Positions 35,484 to 45,096 of a stretch of DNA of 64,000 nt are shown here, piece after piece (the stretch's first letter is position 1; each line of letters starts with the position of its first letter). The translations under genes and the position numbers were made by a program. The notes below the pieces were generated by a model. The model was not told the DNA's origin, ran no database searches, and saw nothing but the letters and a program-made list of their open reading frames with translations. This stretch comes from Synechococcus sp. PCC 7335 (GTDB lineage Bacteria > Cyanobacteriota > Cyanobacteriia > Phormidesmidales > Phormidesmidaceae): assembly GCF_000155595.1 (NCBI RefSeq), contig NZ_DS989904.1, positions 3,567,612-3,631,611 on the forward strand, given 5' to 3'.

Positions 35484-36956
35484 CTATTGACGAGTTCCTG
35501 TCACGACCATACGCACGCCTCTTTCTGGCGCTAGAGTCACTCCTCTGCGAACAGGTTTCTCAGGGCGCTCGTCTGCCAGCTCAAACTGATAGTTTGCCAC
35601 CATCGTAGCCACAGCAAGTTTCATTTCGTACTGCGCCAGTGCTTCCCCCACACAGCGCCTAGACCCGGCTCCAAAAGGAATGAATTCGTAGGGAGAAAAC
35701 TTTCGCTCTAGAAAACGCTCTGGTCGAAATGCCTTTGGGTCAGGGTAGAGATCTTCTCGCTGGTGAGTCAAAAATATACAGCCTAAGAAAGTGGTTCCTT
35801 TGGGGAAAGAATAGCCCACAATGTTAACTGGCGCTTCCGCTGTCCGCGGGAAGGTAAACATCGCTACCGGAGAGCGTCTCAAGGTCTCTTTGCATACAGC
35901 GCTTAGGTAGGGAAGCTGGGCGATCGCCATCGGATCAGCCTTTGGGCCCAGTCCAGCTAGCTCAGCTAGCAGCTTCTCTTTTACCGCTGGTAGCTGGTGA
36001 ATCCAATACATTGCCCAGGCCATCGCCGTTGCTGTGGTTTCATGCCCAGCGAACAGCAGCGCCATCAGCTCATCTCGAAGCTCTTGCTCGCTCAACGCTT
36101 CGCCATCTTCGGTGCGACTAGCCATCAGCATTGAGAGAATATCACTACGCTTACTATTGGCGCTACCACCGTCTTTTTTAATTTCAGCAGCGCGATCGCG
36201 GATCTCTGCGTAGACCAGGTTATCTATTCTTTGTCGCTTACGCAAAAACTTTCCCCACGGACTCCACGGCCCTAGGTCCTTTTGTAGCCAGGTGAAGAAC
36301 AATAATGCGGCCGATGCTGGCGAACCGACGCTATCGACTGTTTCGCATAGCGTCTCCATGATTTCCTTCGAACGCGGACCGTCTGTAAAGCCAAAAACGA
36401 TCTGAGAGATAACCTGTAATGAGATTTTCTGAGTAAGGGTGCGAATAGATAAAGGTTGATACTTTGGTTGTGCTTCAAGCAATTCTTTGGTGAGATCGCA
36501 GATCAGCTGCCCATATACTGTCAGCCTCTCCCCATGAAAAGCCGGCGTCATCAGCTGTCGTCTAACCTTATGCTGCTCTCCGCTAAGCATAATTACCGAC
36601 TGAGTACCTAGAAAAGGCGAAAGAATTCGATTGAAATCTCCCGGGGCACTAAACGTGGTGCGATCGCGTGTCAAGATATACTGCATCGCCTCTGGGTGCG
36701 AGGTGATCACCGTTGGCCCAGCACCAAAGCCCAGCGTGTCTTCTTCAAAAAAGTCAGGAGTATCTACCTTGGTTCGCTCTAGATAGCTCACCGGGTCTAA
36801 CACCCACTCCAACCGTCGAAATAGCGAAAAGCCACGCGCTGTTCTGAGCTGATTTTCAGTCGAAACTGGCTGGCTATCTGGCCGGCTGGCTGGCTGGTTG
36901 GCTGATTGGCTGATTGACTGTGAAGTGATCGCACCCGACTTAGACAACTTAGGCAT
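35484..36956 (-). CDS. Cytochrome P450 (CYP110-like)
   Basis: 490 residues with all hallmark motifs: oxygen-binding helix AGHETTATAMAW, the ExxR in KETLRRSP, and the heme-cysteine loop FIPFGAGSRRCVGEALAQYE. Overall it resembles the cyanobacterial CYP110 family, whose members oxidise fatty acids or terpenoids in vitro; the native substrate is unknown. The first ~35 residues are Ser/Gln/Asn-rich (SQSISQSANQPASRPDSQP), encoded by a short GGCTGGCTG/TTGGCTGA DNA repeat near 36870-36920, and are not part of the fold. No ferredoxin partner gene is adjacent. Confidence 0.88.
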   Translation of the reverse strand: MPKLSKSGAITSQSISQSANQPASRPDSQPVSTENQLRTARGFSLFRRLEWVLDPVSYLERTKVDTPDFFEEDTLGFGAGPTVITSHPEAMQYILTRDRTTFSAPGDFNRILSPFLGTQSVIMLSGEQHKVRRQLMTPAFHGERLTVYGQLICDLTKELLEAQPKYQPLSIRTLTQKISLQVISQIVFGFTDGPRSKEIMETLCETVDSVGSPASAALLFFTWLQKDLGPWSPWGKFLRKRQRIDNLVYAEIRDRAAEIKKDGGSANSKRSDILSMLMASRTEDGEALSEQELRDELMALLFAGHETTATAMAWAMYWIHQLPAVKEKLLAELAGLGPKADPMAIAQLPYLSAVCKETLRRSPVAMFTFPRTAEAPVNIVGYSFPKGTTFLGCIFLTHQREDLYPDPKAFRPERFLERKFSPYEFIPFGAGSRRCVGEALAQYEMKLAVATMVANYQFELADERPEKPVRRGVTLAPERGVRMVVTGTRQ

Positions 36957-37006
36957 AGGTTCTTGTTCTACTCACTCGTTCTACTCAATGGTTAGCTACT
37001 TCTATG

Positions 37007-37591
37007 CTAATCACAATCTCTATTTTCTTCATCGCCATCTGGCATAGTCGTATGACAGAAAATCGCTCGGCTGCGGTTTACTGCTCGCAAATTAGCGCCC
37101 GTTAGGTCTGCATCTGTAAAGTTAGCAACACCCACCACTGCCGCTGTCATTTCGGTATTGATCAGCTTGGCACCCACAAAATTAGCATCTTCTAAATTGG
37201 CTTGGGTCAGATTTGCTCCGCTCAGGTCTGCACCTTTTAGCACTGCGTCTTTAAGCTGAGCGCCATTCATCTGTGCACCTGCCAAACTGGCATTAGTTAG
37301 ATTAGTACCAATCAGCTCAGAAAGCATGAGGTTGGTCTCACTGAGATCTGCGCCTGTTAGATTCGCACCCGTTAAAGAAGCGACTTTTAGATTGGCATGG
37401 TTGAGCTGAGCGCCAACCAAATCGGCCTCGTTCAAAATGCAGACCGGGCACTCATTATCGTTCATCAGCATGTCAACATCTTCTTGCAAATAGGCCCAGC
37501 TCGGCGCCGCAAATCCTAACAGTCCTATCAAGCCAATAGAGATTGCTACCAACAAAGCTGCCACTTTATTCATCTTCATGCCGTTTTCCAT
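37007..37591 (-). CDS. Secreted pentapeptide-repeat protein
   Basis: About 194 residues. A signal sequence (MNKVAALLVAISIGLIGLLG ending in PSWA) is followed by about 14 A-(D/N)-L-x-x repeats such as ANLKVASLTGANLTGADLSE, which form a right-handed square helix. A CPVC pair (in NDNECPVCILNEADL) precedes the repeats and cysteines recur at the C-terminus, perhaps forming a disulfide. Cyanobacteria have many such periplasmic or lumenal proteins of unknown role. Alternative start codons lie 4 and 6 codons downstream. Confidence 0.85.
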   Translation of the reverse strand: MENGMKMNKVAALLVAISIGLIGLLGFAAPSWAYLQEDVDMLMNDNECPVCILNEADLVGAQLNHANLKVASLTGANLTGADLSETNLMLSELIGTNLTNASLAGAQMNGAQLKDAVLKGADLSGANLTQANLEDANFVGAKLINTEMTAAVVGVANFTDADLTGANLRAVNRSRAIFCHTTMPDGDEENRDCD

Positions 37592-37695
37592 AATCTCATC
37601 CGGGTGGTCGATCTAGTGTTTTGTAGATCTGGCAAAACCTGCCTATACCGGTTTACATTGTCCCACAACCCTTCAGAAATATCTGGACAATCGGT

Positions 37696-38388
37696 GTGTT
37701 CAAATCTAGGTCGCCAGTTTTAGCTATTTATCTCGTTTTAATCGTTATCGCGTTTACCCTTTATTCTAGAGACCCAGTTTGGAGCGACAAGTTGGAGGAG
37801 CTGCGTAACAGCCTATTACTGGCCTGGTTGGTCAGCCTAGTGAACTGGGTATTAGCCGGTGGTCTTGGTCGGTTATTAGGGATTAGGCCTCGTCAAGCTG
37901 TTGGACTCCTAGGTATTGCCTTTGCGCCGCTTTTACATAGAGACATTCACCACTTGCTAGCAAACACACTGCCTTTTGTCGTGCTAGGCGGGTTAGTTCT
38001 ATTGCAAGAAAGGCTTCAGGATGCTAGCAACTTCTATACTGTTACAGTCATTATCCTATTAGCAGGCGGGCTAGGCACCTGGCTATTTGGCCGAGAGGCG
38101 ATCCATCTAGGCGCAAGTGGACTGATCTTTGGCTATATTGGATTCTTATTAGTGGGTAGTTATGTCGTACCGACTCTATGGACAGTTGGCCTAGCTAGTA
38201 TTGTATTTGTGCTGTACGGATCGCAGCTTCGCGCAATGCTACCGGATTCCCGGGCGCTTAGCGTTTCTTGGGAAGGGCATTTGTTTGGTTTCGCCGGTGG
38301 CATCTTGGCGGGCTTACAGCCAGATCTGTTGATTAGCGTTCAGATGCGTGTACAGATGGCCATTGACAATCTATTCGGGCTATATTGA
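37696..38388 (+). CDS. Rhomboid-family intramembrane serine protease
   Basis: About 230 residues, at least six hydrophobic helices. The catalytic serine is in GASGLIFGYIGFLLVG and the catalytic His is in WEGHLFGFAGGILAGL, preceded by HRDIHHLLANTLPFVVLGG-type helix 2 sequence. Rhomboids cut membrane proteins within the lipid bilayer. The start is a GTG at 37696, with no better ATG upstream; the first residues are polar and basic. Confidence 0.85.
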   Translation: MFKSRSPVLAIYLVLIVIAFTLYSRDPVWSDKLEELRNSLLLAWLVSLVNWVLAGGLGRLLGIRPRQAVGLLGIAFAPLLHRDIHHLLANTLPFVVLGGLVLLQERLQDASNFYTVTVIILLAGGLGTWLFGREAIHLGASGLIFGYIGFLLVGSYVVPTLWTVGLASIVFVLYGSQLRAMLPDSRALSVSWEGHLFGFAGGILAGLQPDLLISVQMRVQMAIDNLFGLY

Positions 38389-38482
38389 TCAAAGTTATCA
38401 ACAGAAACTGAAGGCAACATCAGGTGACTCATGCGCTGTGCTGGCCCATATTTACTAGCGTTTATCTGAAGGAAAGTTGCAA

Positions 38483-39181
38483 ATGAACTCCCTACTCCAA
38501 CGACTGACTTCCCAACCACTTCAATCAGGATTAACGCCTGTACGCTCTAAAGCTTCACCTTTTGCCCTGAGCGGACTATTTGCCTTGCTAATCTTAGGCG
38601 TTAGCCCTTTATCTATGAGCGCGAATGCTCAGGTATTTTCATCCCAGCGTTCGACCACAGCTCAGCCCAGCACGCGGCCAACGGCGACAGCGCAAACACC
38701 TAACCAGACTTCGCAGCAGTCCGTACTAGATACCAAGCTGAGGCGTGATGAGACCTTGTATCTCGATAAAAGAGAAGCGCACGACTATGATTTAGTGCTT
38801 AAAAACGTCTCTAGCTTAAATGGACGGCAGCTGCCGATTGGCACGTTAATCCGTGGTCGATTCGAACCTTCAGACGGCGGGCTTGTATACGTAGCCAATG
38901 CCATTGAAATTGACAACCAGATTTTTAGTATTAGCGCCCGTTCCGACTTGTTGACTGAGCGCAAAGACCCTAGGCAAACCTCAACAGGTGCGGTCTTAGG
39001 CGATGCGGCAATTGGCGCAGTTGGCGGCTATGTACTAGGTGAAGTTTTTGGCAGACCCGATATATGGGAGGTCGCTGGAGGAGCTGCAGCGGGCGTTTTA
39101 GTCGGTAGAACAACTGCACCTTCTGTGGTGGTAGTTAAGCCGGATGATGTCATCGCACTGTACGCCGACCGCACTATCTGA
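38483..39181 (+). CDS. Secreted protein with C-terminal glycine-zipper region
   Basis: About 232 residues with a signal sequence at the N-terminus (SPFALSGLFALLILGVSPLS, then SANAQ), a Ser/Thr/Gln-rich linker, a middle domain containing LIRGRFEPSDGGLVYVANAI and a C-terminal Gly/Ala-rich stretch (GAVLGDAAIGAVGGYVLGEV) typical of glycine-zipper membrane association. No family named. ATG 38483 follows GAAGGA; a TTG two codons earlier also exists. Confidence 0.7.
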   Translation: MNSLLQRLTSQPLQSGLTPVRSKASPFALSGLFALLILGVSPLSMSANAQVFSSQRSTTAQPSTRPTATAQTPNQTSQQSVLDTKLRRDETLYLDKREAHDYDLVLKNVSSLNGRQLPIGTLIRGRFEPSDGGLVYVANAIEIDNQIFSISARSDLLTERKDPRQTSTGAVLGDAAIGAVGGYVLGEVFGRPDIWEVAGGAAAGVLVGRTTAPSVVVVKPDDVIALYADRTI

Positions 39182-39209
39182 TTGGTTTAACCTAATCGTT
39201 TTAGTTATT

Positions 39210-39241
39210 GGCAAACAGCAGCAGGCCTACTGCTGTTTGCC
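39210..39241 (+). terminator. Strong hairpin between convergent genes
   Basis: GGCAAACAGCA pairs perfectly with TGCTGTTTGCC (11 bp) with a further AGGCCT palindrome in the centre. There is no clear T-run on the plus strand, so it may act as a weak or bidirectional terminator. Confidence 0.55.
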
Positions 39242-39360
39242 AAGCACTTAGCTCAAACAATTAGCTTTATAGGAATAGCTCTATAGGATAAGGACTGTAG
39301 CGTTTGAATATGCTTATCAGCCAAGTGCAGATTGCCATATTTAGACTGAGTCTTCTAAGC

Positions 39361-39402
39361 AAGAAAAGACCCACCTAATCTTCATCCGAACTCAAGGCGG
39401 GT
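39361..39402 (-). terminator. Terminator after the RsbW-like gene
   Basis: On the minus strand ACCCGCC pairs with GGTGGGT (one G-T pair) and is followed by CTTTTCTT. It lies about 50 bases past the stop of the anti-sigma-type gene. Confidence 0.6.
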
Positions 39403-39455
39403 TTGCACAGATAGTGTCCTGGAGACCAACTCTGATTCTATCTTGACCGATGCTC

Positions 39456-39905
39456 TTAACGGAACCTATTTCTCTTAGTAGCGGCCAGGTCTTTTTCGAG
39501 CTTCAAACAGTTGCGATCGCCACCCGCCTGAAGCTGATACTCTACGTTATCCATAATTTGATTAAGAATTAACCACCCATAGCCACCCTCTTGAAAGTCA
39601 GAAGGCGAAGGTGCTTCGTAATCATTCAACTGGAATCCCTTGCCCTGATCCCATACCTCTAGCAAAAGGTTATTTTTCTCATCTAGCTCGATGCGGATGA
39701 GTACTGGCAGCTCTGGTCGCTCGCTGTGAGCATGGCGAACAATATTAGAATAAACCTCCACCACGACTAAGCGCAGCCGCATTTTTACCTCGGTCCAGTC
39801 CACATCGTTGCGATCAATTCTTAGCCACAAAGACTCAAGCAACCAGTGCTCCACTACCTCCATAAACCGTAGATCGCTAGGGACGGTCAGCTCGGTCTTC
39901 AACAT
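39456..39905 (-). CDS. RsbW/SpoIIAB-type anti-sigma regulatory ATPase
   Basis: 149 residues with GHKL ATPase features: VVEVYSNIVRHAHSERPELPV (N box, about residues 48-68) and LEVWDQGKGFQL (G1 box) followed by GGYGWLILNQIMDNVEYQ. Such proteins bind a sigma factor or phosphorylate an STAS partner in partner-switching. It overlaps the SpoIIE-like gene by 7 bases and has GGAGG upstream, so the two are translationally coupled. Confidence 0.85.
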   Translation of the reverse strand: MLKTELTVPSDLRFMEVVEHWLLESLWLRIDRNDVDWTEVKMRLRLVVVEVYSNIVRHAHSERPELPVLIRIELDEKNNLLLEVWDQGKGFQLNDYEAPSPSDFQEGGYGWLILNQIMDNVEYQLQAGGDRNCLKLEKDLAATKRNRFR

Positions 39906-41701
39906 GATGTCACCTCCAGCGACAAGATAGTTTGATCGTCCTCTTGCTCACCTTCTAGAGGATGAACATACGAAAGTAAGACATCTAGGTCAAGATCAGC
40001 GGGCTGCCGCTGTAGAAACCGCCAGAGTCCTTCTTGAGCTAACATGCGTCTCCCATCGCCTTCTGTCTTAGGCACCGTTGCCTCTGTAATACCATCACTA
40101 GTTAATAGAACGATATCCCCTTCTGAAAGAGTGAGCTCGCCAGCCTCCGCTTTCCAGTTTGGCAAAATTCCCAGCGGCACTCCTCGAACACTTAAGTAGG
40201 TCGGTTCTATCGCGTTGGCTAACTCATCCTTTTCACGCTGCGCAACCAGTCTCTGGTGGGGCCAAACTAGAGGGTATACATGGCCGGCATTAGCGTACAT
40301 TAGCTGACCTGTCTTTGCACTATAGCGAACCAGCGCCATAGTAATAAAGCAATTGCTGCTAATTAGATCATTCGACAGAGTGTAGTTTAAATTTCTCATT
40401 ACACTATCTGGCTCAGGTGATACTTCCTGAGATAGCTCTCGACGCAATACTGAAATTGCACTCGACATAAATAGTGCTGCCGGAACGCCCTTGCCAGAGA
40501 CATCGCCTACAGCTAACCAGATATCTCCTTGAGGATGAACAAATACTTCAAAAAAATCTCCGCCAACTTCTCTAGCGGGTTGGCAGCGCGCCTGAATCTT
40601 CAAACCCGGCGTCTCTGGCCAGCGCTGACTTAAAAGGTTACTTTGAATCTGTCTAGCAACCTCTAGTTCTGCCAGCATTTTCGTCGACTGACGCTGAATC
40701 TGCTGGTATAGCTTAGCATGAGAAATTGCTAGCGTTACCTGGTCAGTGATGTGGGTTAGCAGCTCTGTCGCCTCTTCTAACCACTGAAAGTTCTGCGTTT
40801 CTTTATACAGACAAACGCTTGCTAATAGAGTGTCTTTCTCTATGAAAGGAACAACTATGCAAGTAAAAACCTTTTTCTCTATTTCTAGTTTTTCGGAGAA
40901 AATATCTGTCGCTGTTTTATCACCAATCGTAGATGGAAGTTGTAGATCTTGGCTACAAGCAAGCACCCCCTTAGCAAGCACCCCCTTAGGAAGAGATGCT
41001 GCTAGCTGCTTAGAATCGGCATCGCGATAGTAGATAAACGGAGTCAGACCATCTTGCTTAAAACTGTCTTGCTCAGAACCGTCTTGTTCAAATGGGTTAG
41101 CCTCTGGTAACTCTACTCCCATATGCTCTATCTGCGCAGGTTCTGGGGTGAGTTCTATAGGATAGAGCATCGAGAAGTCCGCTGTAGCCGCCTGGCCTAG
41201 AGCGCTGACAACTGATTGTAAAGTACTACTGTAGTCGAGAGAACTACGCACAGCCGTCATGATTTTATTGCTGAGAGATTCCTGCCTAAGTGCCCTACTA
41301 AGCGCAAGAGTGCGACGTTTAACCAGCTGATAGGTTTGAGCTGCTTGAGTAACTGTTTCCTTTAGGACTTGTGGTTTCCAAGGCTTGGTGATATACTTGA
41401 AAACTTTTCCAGCGTTGATGGCTGAAACTAAGTCTTCTACGTCCGTATAGCCGGTTAGCACAATTCGGATGGTATCGGGAAAGCGCTCTACAGTATGGCT
41501 AAAGAACTCTGTGCCGTTCATCTTCGGCATTCGCTGATCAGAGATAATGACAGCCATCTCACCTTTAGCGTCTAGGATATCAAGCGCTTCAGCCCCGCTA
41601 GCAGCCTTAAAAACCTGAAACTCTCGACGAAACGTTCGATGTAGCAGATCTAGATTGTCTGGCTCGTCATCAACGACAAGCACTTTCAATTTCTCTTGCA
41701 T
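39899..41701 (-). CDS. Response regulator with GAF-like and SpoIIE/PP2C phosphatase domains
   Basis: 600 residues: receiver (VLVVDDEPDNLDLLHRTF, with phosphoacceptor DQRMPKMNG), GAF-like middle (about 150-320), a coiled segment (QQIQRQSTKMLAELEVARQIQ, about 330-350) and a PP2C/SpoIIE domain (ARQIQSNLLSQRWPE, EVGGDFFEVF, WLAVGDVSGKGVPAALFMS, then LLTSDGITEA). Phosphatases of this type reactivate an STAS protein, controlling an alternative sigma factor or a similar switch. Together with the overlapping RsbW-like gene it forms a partner-switching module; no STAS protein is in the window. Confidence 0.88.
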   Translation of the reverse strand: MQEKLKVLVVDDEPDNLDLLHRTFRREFQVFKAASGAEALDILDAKGEMAVIISDQRMPKMNGTEFFSHTVERFPDTIRIVLTGYTDVEDLVSAINAGKVFKYITKPWKPQVLKETVTQAAQTYQLVKRRTLALSRALRQESLSNKIMTAVRSSLDYSSTLQSVVSALGQAATADFSMLYPIELTPEPAQIEHMGVELPEANPFEQDGSEQDSFKQDGLTPFIYYRDADSKQLAASLPKGVLAKGVLACSQDLQLPSTIGDKTATDIFSEKLEIEKKVFTCIVVPFIEKDTLLASVCLYKETQNFQWLEEATELLTHITDQVTLAISHAKLYQQIQRQSTKMLAELEVARQIQSNLLSQRWPETPGLKIQARCQPAREVGGDFFEVFVHPQGDIWLAVGDVSGKGVPAALFMSSAISVLRRELSQEVSPEPDSVMRNLNYTLSNDLISSNCFITMALVRYSAKTGQLMYANAGHVYPLVWPHQRLVAQREKDELANAIEPTYLSVRGVPLGILPNWKAEAGELTLSEGDIVLLTSDGITEATVPKTEGDGRRMLAQEGLWRFLQRQPADLDLDVLLSYVHPLEGEQEDDQTILSLEVTSC

Positions 41702-42311
41702 CCTTAATATCTATCTATGAGTGCCTATTGAAGATGAGCCGAGCATACTGAGGTCGGTACGGCTTCCATGTGTCCTATGTTTTGTTTGACAGCCATAACG
41801 TGCCCGCTCAAGGATGCTTACTAGCGTACGCAATAGATGTTGGGTTCTTCTTGTCTCCTGTAGAAGAAGAGAGATCACAACTATAAAATAGCCGCTTCCC
41901 AAAAAAGTTTAATCGTCTCATAGGCTGCTCAACATGCTATCTGGTGGGACTGCTCACTAGTGTGCCTCTCTACAAGCGTAAAAATTAAGTGCAAAAATTA
42001 TAAATGCAAAATTATGAGTCCGGAAAATGACTATCTTTGATTTAACCGATCGTTTGTAACAGTCGCGAGAGCCAGATAGACGCAGTAGCTAGACTACTGA
42101 TAGCCAACACAAACAACGGACACTCGGTGGCTCTTCGGATAAAATTAAGCGCTCAGATTAAGTAGTCGTCGTTTAACAAATAGGATTCTAGCCGTTTCTA
42201 AGGTTTGTAGTCGTATTGATTACTAATTAGCTCACCTAAGAAAGTAACCGATAAGAAGGCTGGTATGTTGAAGATGTAGACACGTGTTGTGAAAACGATT
42301 TCAATCCACAG
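41702..42311. other. Intergenic stretch
   Basis: About 610 bases. One open frame (41711-41902, minus) has no family or ribosome site and is not called. Between 41985 and 42020 there is an AT-rich block with a repeated TGCAAAA(A)TTA-like word. It probably holds the promoters of the SpoIIE operon and of the Nif3 gene. No RNA gene recognised. Confidence 0.4.
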
Positions 42312-43121
42312 ATGACTATTGGTAATGTGATTAGCGCCTTTGAGCAGTGGGCGAACCCTCTCTGGCAGGAAAAATGGGACAACTGTGGTTGGCAAGTAGA
42401 GCCAGGAATACTGCGAGAGCCGGCTGGAATCCTTGTGTGCTTAACGCCGACGCTAGCAGTGATGCACGAGGCGATCGCGCTAAAAGCTAAAGGATTGCCA
42501 GTCAATCTTATCTTTGCCCATCACCCGCTAATTTTCGGTGGGCTCACGTCAGTGATTGCGGACGATAGTATCGGCGATATGGTCCGACTAGCAATCAAAC
42601 ATAAAATTGGTGTCTACACAGCTCATACCAATTTTGATCAAGTAGCCGGAGGTACCGCTGACGTGCTTGCTCAACAGCTTGAGTTGAGTGCGATCGCGCC
42701 AATAGTTCCCACCGCGCCCGACCAAGATCAGGATAGGGGTTATGGTAGAGTTGGCACCCTACCAGCAGCTCAGACACTCCAACAGCTGCTAGAAAAAATT
42801 CAATCTATACTAGCCCCTCCCCGTTTGCTATATTCTCCTGCTGACTTACAGAAAACTATCCAAAAAGTAGCCGTATTAGGCGGTTCTGGTGCTAGCTATA
42901 TCGATGCGGTTACGAAAACCGGAGCGCAAGCCTACTTAACCTCAGACTGTAAGTTCCATCAGTTTCAAGCAGGTCGAGATCAAGATCTCGTACTCATTGA
43001 TGCTGGCCACTACGCGACAGAAAGACCTGCCTGTAAAAAGCTTGTGAGCTGGTTCAAGCACCAGGATGCTATCTGGGCTCAGCTCAGCGAGCAAGATGAA
43101 GACTTTAGGCAATTTTTCTAA
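42312..43121 (+). CDS. Nif3-like dinuclear metal protein
   Basis: 269 residues with the conserved metal ligands of the Nif3/YbgI/DUF34 family: LIFAHHPLIFGG, VYTAHTNFDQVAGGTADVLA and DAGHYATERPACK. The family makes a hexameric toroid with two metal ions per subunit; annotations as GTP cyclohydrolase 1 type 2 are based on weak evidence. Full length for a short bacterial member. ATG 42312 begins MTIGNVISAFEQWANPLW, a good match to the family start. Confidence 0.88.
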   Translation: MTIGNVISAFEQWANPLWQEKWDNCGWQVEPGILREPAGILVCLTPTLAVMHEAIALKAKGLPVNLIFAHHPLIFGGLTSVIADDSIGDMVRLAIKHKIGVYTAHTNFDQVAGGTADVLAQQLELSAIAPIVPTAPDQDQDRGYGRVGTLPAAQTLQQLLEKIQSILAPPRLLYSPADLQKTIQKVAVLGGSGASYIDAVTKTGAQAYLTSDCKFHQFQAGRDQDLVLIDAGHYATERPACKKLVSWFKHQDAIWAQLSEQDEDFRQFF

Positions 43122-43400
43122 CGCCTTAATTTCATACCTGATTCATTTAGCCCCTGAACAACTTAGCTGAGTCTGCCCAAGATAAGCTGGTTGCTCCTAT
43201 GCACTGACTTGATTAACCTACGTTGGCGGTCGTTCTCAAACTAAGCTTCAAGACTAGGCGTCTGATAGTTCTTTGATAGTTAAATTTCTATCAAGATTAG
43301 ATGGCCATGCAAAGGCATAGATAAGCAAACGGTCAAGTTAGCTGGGCTGAAGTGTCATACGGGTTCGTGCTGATGCAATAGTAAGGGGTGGGCAAGTAAG

Positions 43401-43415
43401 CCTAGAACATCTAGG
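43401..43415 (+). promoter_or_regulatory. Hairpin directly ahead of a start codon
   Basis: CCTAGA-ACA-TCTAGG forms a perfect 6-bp stem ending five bases before the ATG at 43421, where a ribosome site would normally lie. Either translation is modulated there or the real start is the downstream ATG 43520. Confidence 0.4.
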
Positions 43416-43420
43416 TTTGA

Positions 43421-44398
43421 ATGGAACAAGTGATTGAAAATCGGTTAAGAAGTGCATCATTAATCCATAAGGTAAGCAGACAACAACCGTCAGATACAGT
43501 GTTAGGAAAGGGTTGGAGTATGACGCTGTGGACAGCTATAGCAACGACGGCAGCCTTCTTCGGCTTAATGGCTAGTAGTGCGCTTGCTCAACCCACTGGT
43601 CTTAGCAATCCCCTGAGTGCTAGAGGAGCATTAAGCAATGTAGATCCAAGGCTAGACGACGGCAGTTTCTACGACCGGTATGATTTTGCGGGTAGAAGTG
43701 GAGAGTACGTAACTATCTATCTTGAAAGCGAAGACTTTGATCCGTATCTGATTTTATTAGACCCAGCAGGAGAAAGACTCAGCGAGAACGATGATATTAG
43801 CCGTACCAACGATGATTCTAGGCTTGTAGTCCGCCTGCCTAGTACGGGAACCTATACTGTGCTAGCTAATAGCTATGAATCAGGTAGCCTAGGACAATAC
43901 AGCATTAGGATAGATGTCGAAGAGGACCGAGAAAGTTTAGTGAGAACGTTGACAGCAGCAGCTCTACCAGGAAGTTCACAGACCTGCATTAGCGCTGTTT
44001 CGGCTGCTACTGAAGAAATCGAAGCAAGCGGAGCGGTCAGCGCTCTAGTCAGTTCTTTGCAGCTAAGCCGACTATATGAAACGACTCCGAACAGCCGGCC
44101 ATATGGTGTGTATCTATCGCTCAGCGGTGCGTCGACCATGTCATTTTTTCTCTCGCCTCAATTCCTTGAACGGTTATCTAGCGACTTAATTGAGAGCTGC
44201 TCAAGCGTGGGAGCAGTTTTCTTTGGCTCCAGTAGTTTACAAGAAGAGAAAATATTTGGACTGCTGCTCGAGAGTCAATCTACTGGCGCCCAGTCCTGGA
44301 GGGTTGAACCGTTTGTCTGTATCAATGGAGCACAGAGCCCAACCTCCCAGCGGACGAGTCAGCGATTGCGGTGGGGACAGCAAGTCTGTTCGTCATAG
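43421..44398 (+). CDS. Secreted PPC-domain protein
   Basis: After a signal sequence (TAIATTAAFFGLMASSALAQ) comes a pre-peptidase C-terminal (PPC) domain, with DRYDFAGRSGEYVTIYLES, DPYLILLDPAGERLSENDD and TGTYTVLANSYESGSLGQYS. The C-terminal half (~175-325) is unrecognised, with several cysteines and QTCISAVSAATEEIEASGA. PPC domains usually accompany secreted peptidases, but no protease motif is visible here. ATG 43520 has a better ribosome site (AGGAAAGGG about 8 bases upstream) and gives a normal 24-residue signal peptide; the longer frame from 43421 would have a 33-residue extension. Confidence 0.72.
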   Translation: MEQVIENRLRSASLIHKVSRQQPSDTVLGKGWSMTLWTAIATTAAFFGLMASSALAQPTGLSNPLSARGALSNVDPRLDDGSFYDRYDFAGRSGEYVTIYLESEDFDPYLILLDPAGERLSENDDISRTNDDSRLVVRLPSTGTYTVLANSYESGSLGQYSIRIDVEEDRESLVRTLTAAALPGSSQTCISAVSAATEEIEASGAVSALVSSLQLSRLYETTPNSRPYGVYLSLSGASTMSFFLSPQFLERLSSDLIESCSSVGAVFFGSSSLQEEKIFGLLLESQSTGAQSWRVEPFVCINGAQSPTSQRTSQRLRWGQQVCSS

Positions 44399-44509
44399 TG
44401 ATGCTTTGGACCTGTCATTGTTTGATAGATAGCTAGTCCTGCTGTCATAAAATCCTGTTGTCATAGAAGGGGACTTCGCTATGGCACAATTGCCGTAGTC
44501 TTTTGGTTC

Positions 44510-45064
44510 ATGTTGATTGCTGTGGATGCGCCCTCGCCTGCAACAGACGTTCTAGCTCTTCAGCTTGGTAGTATTAAAGCCCAGCTGGATTTAGTGCTGA
44601 TTGCGATTGAGGCGCTAACGGATATTGGATCTGATGCGGTGCTAGCAGCAGCTGAAGATCTACAGCTATCAGAAATACTCACTGATCGAGTGGGGCTGTG
44701 GCGATTGCGCCAGTCAAGTCCACTACGTAAAGGCCAAGGGCGCAAGAAGCTAGATGTTGAGGAGGCCCGAGCACTCGTGCTGGTGGTCTGTCATCTAGCT
44801 AAAGCCCATCACCATCGAGTACGTGAGGCAGTTGCTCGCCTAGAAGCCTTAAGCGCTGCTGGAGAACCGCCTCACCGAGCGGCAATTTTGGGAGATTATT
44901 TAGATAACTTCAGCAATATGTATAGCGATCGCATGGCCGCACCTACGTTAAAAACCGAAGCGCTTACCCAGCTATCCTTGCGACTTTTGATTGATTTATT
45001 GTTTTATAGTGCGCCTGGTGGCGAACGTCAGCTTTGGTTGGCGCTAATCGACCGTTCCCGCTGA
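44510..45064 (+). CDS. DUF3038-family protein
   Basis: 184 residues resembling the cyanobacterial DUF3038 family: LGSIKAQLDLVLIAIEALTD, ILTDRVGLWRLRQSSPLRKG and KKLDVEEARALVLVVCHLAK. Mostly helical and soluble. Function unknown. ATG 44510. It ends 32 bases before shikimate kinase on the same strand. Confidence 0.75.
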   Translation: MLIAVDAPSPATDVLALQLGSIKAQLDLVLIAIEALTDIGSDAVLAAAEDLQLSEILTDRVGLWRLRQSSPLRKGQGRKKLDVEEARALVLVVCHLAKAHHHRVREAVARLEALSAAGEPPHRAAILGDYLDNFSNMYSDRMAAPTLKTEALTQLSLRLLIDLLFYSAPGGERQLWLALIDRSR

Positions 45065-45096
45065 GGTGCCATAATAAAACATGCTTCTTCAAGGTC

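Noticed and set aside
41711-41902. 63-residue minus frame upstream of the SpoIIE-type gene
   Set aside because: No recognisable protein features, and it occupies the likely promoter region.
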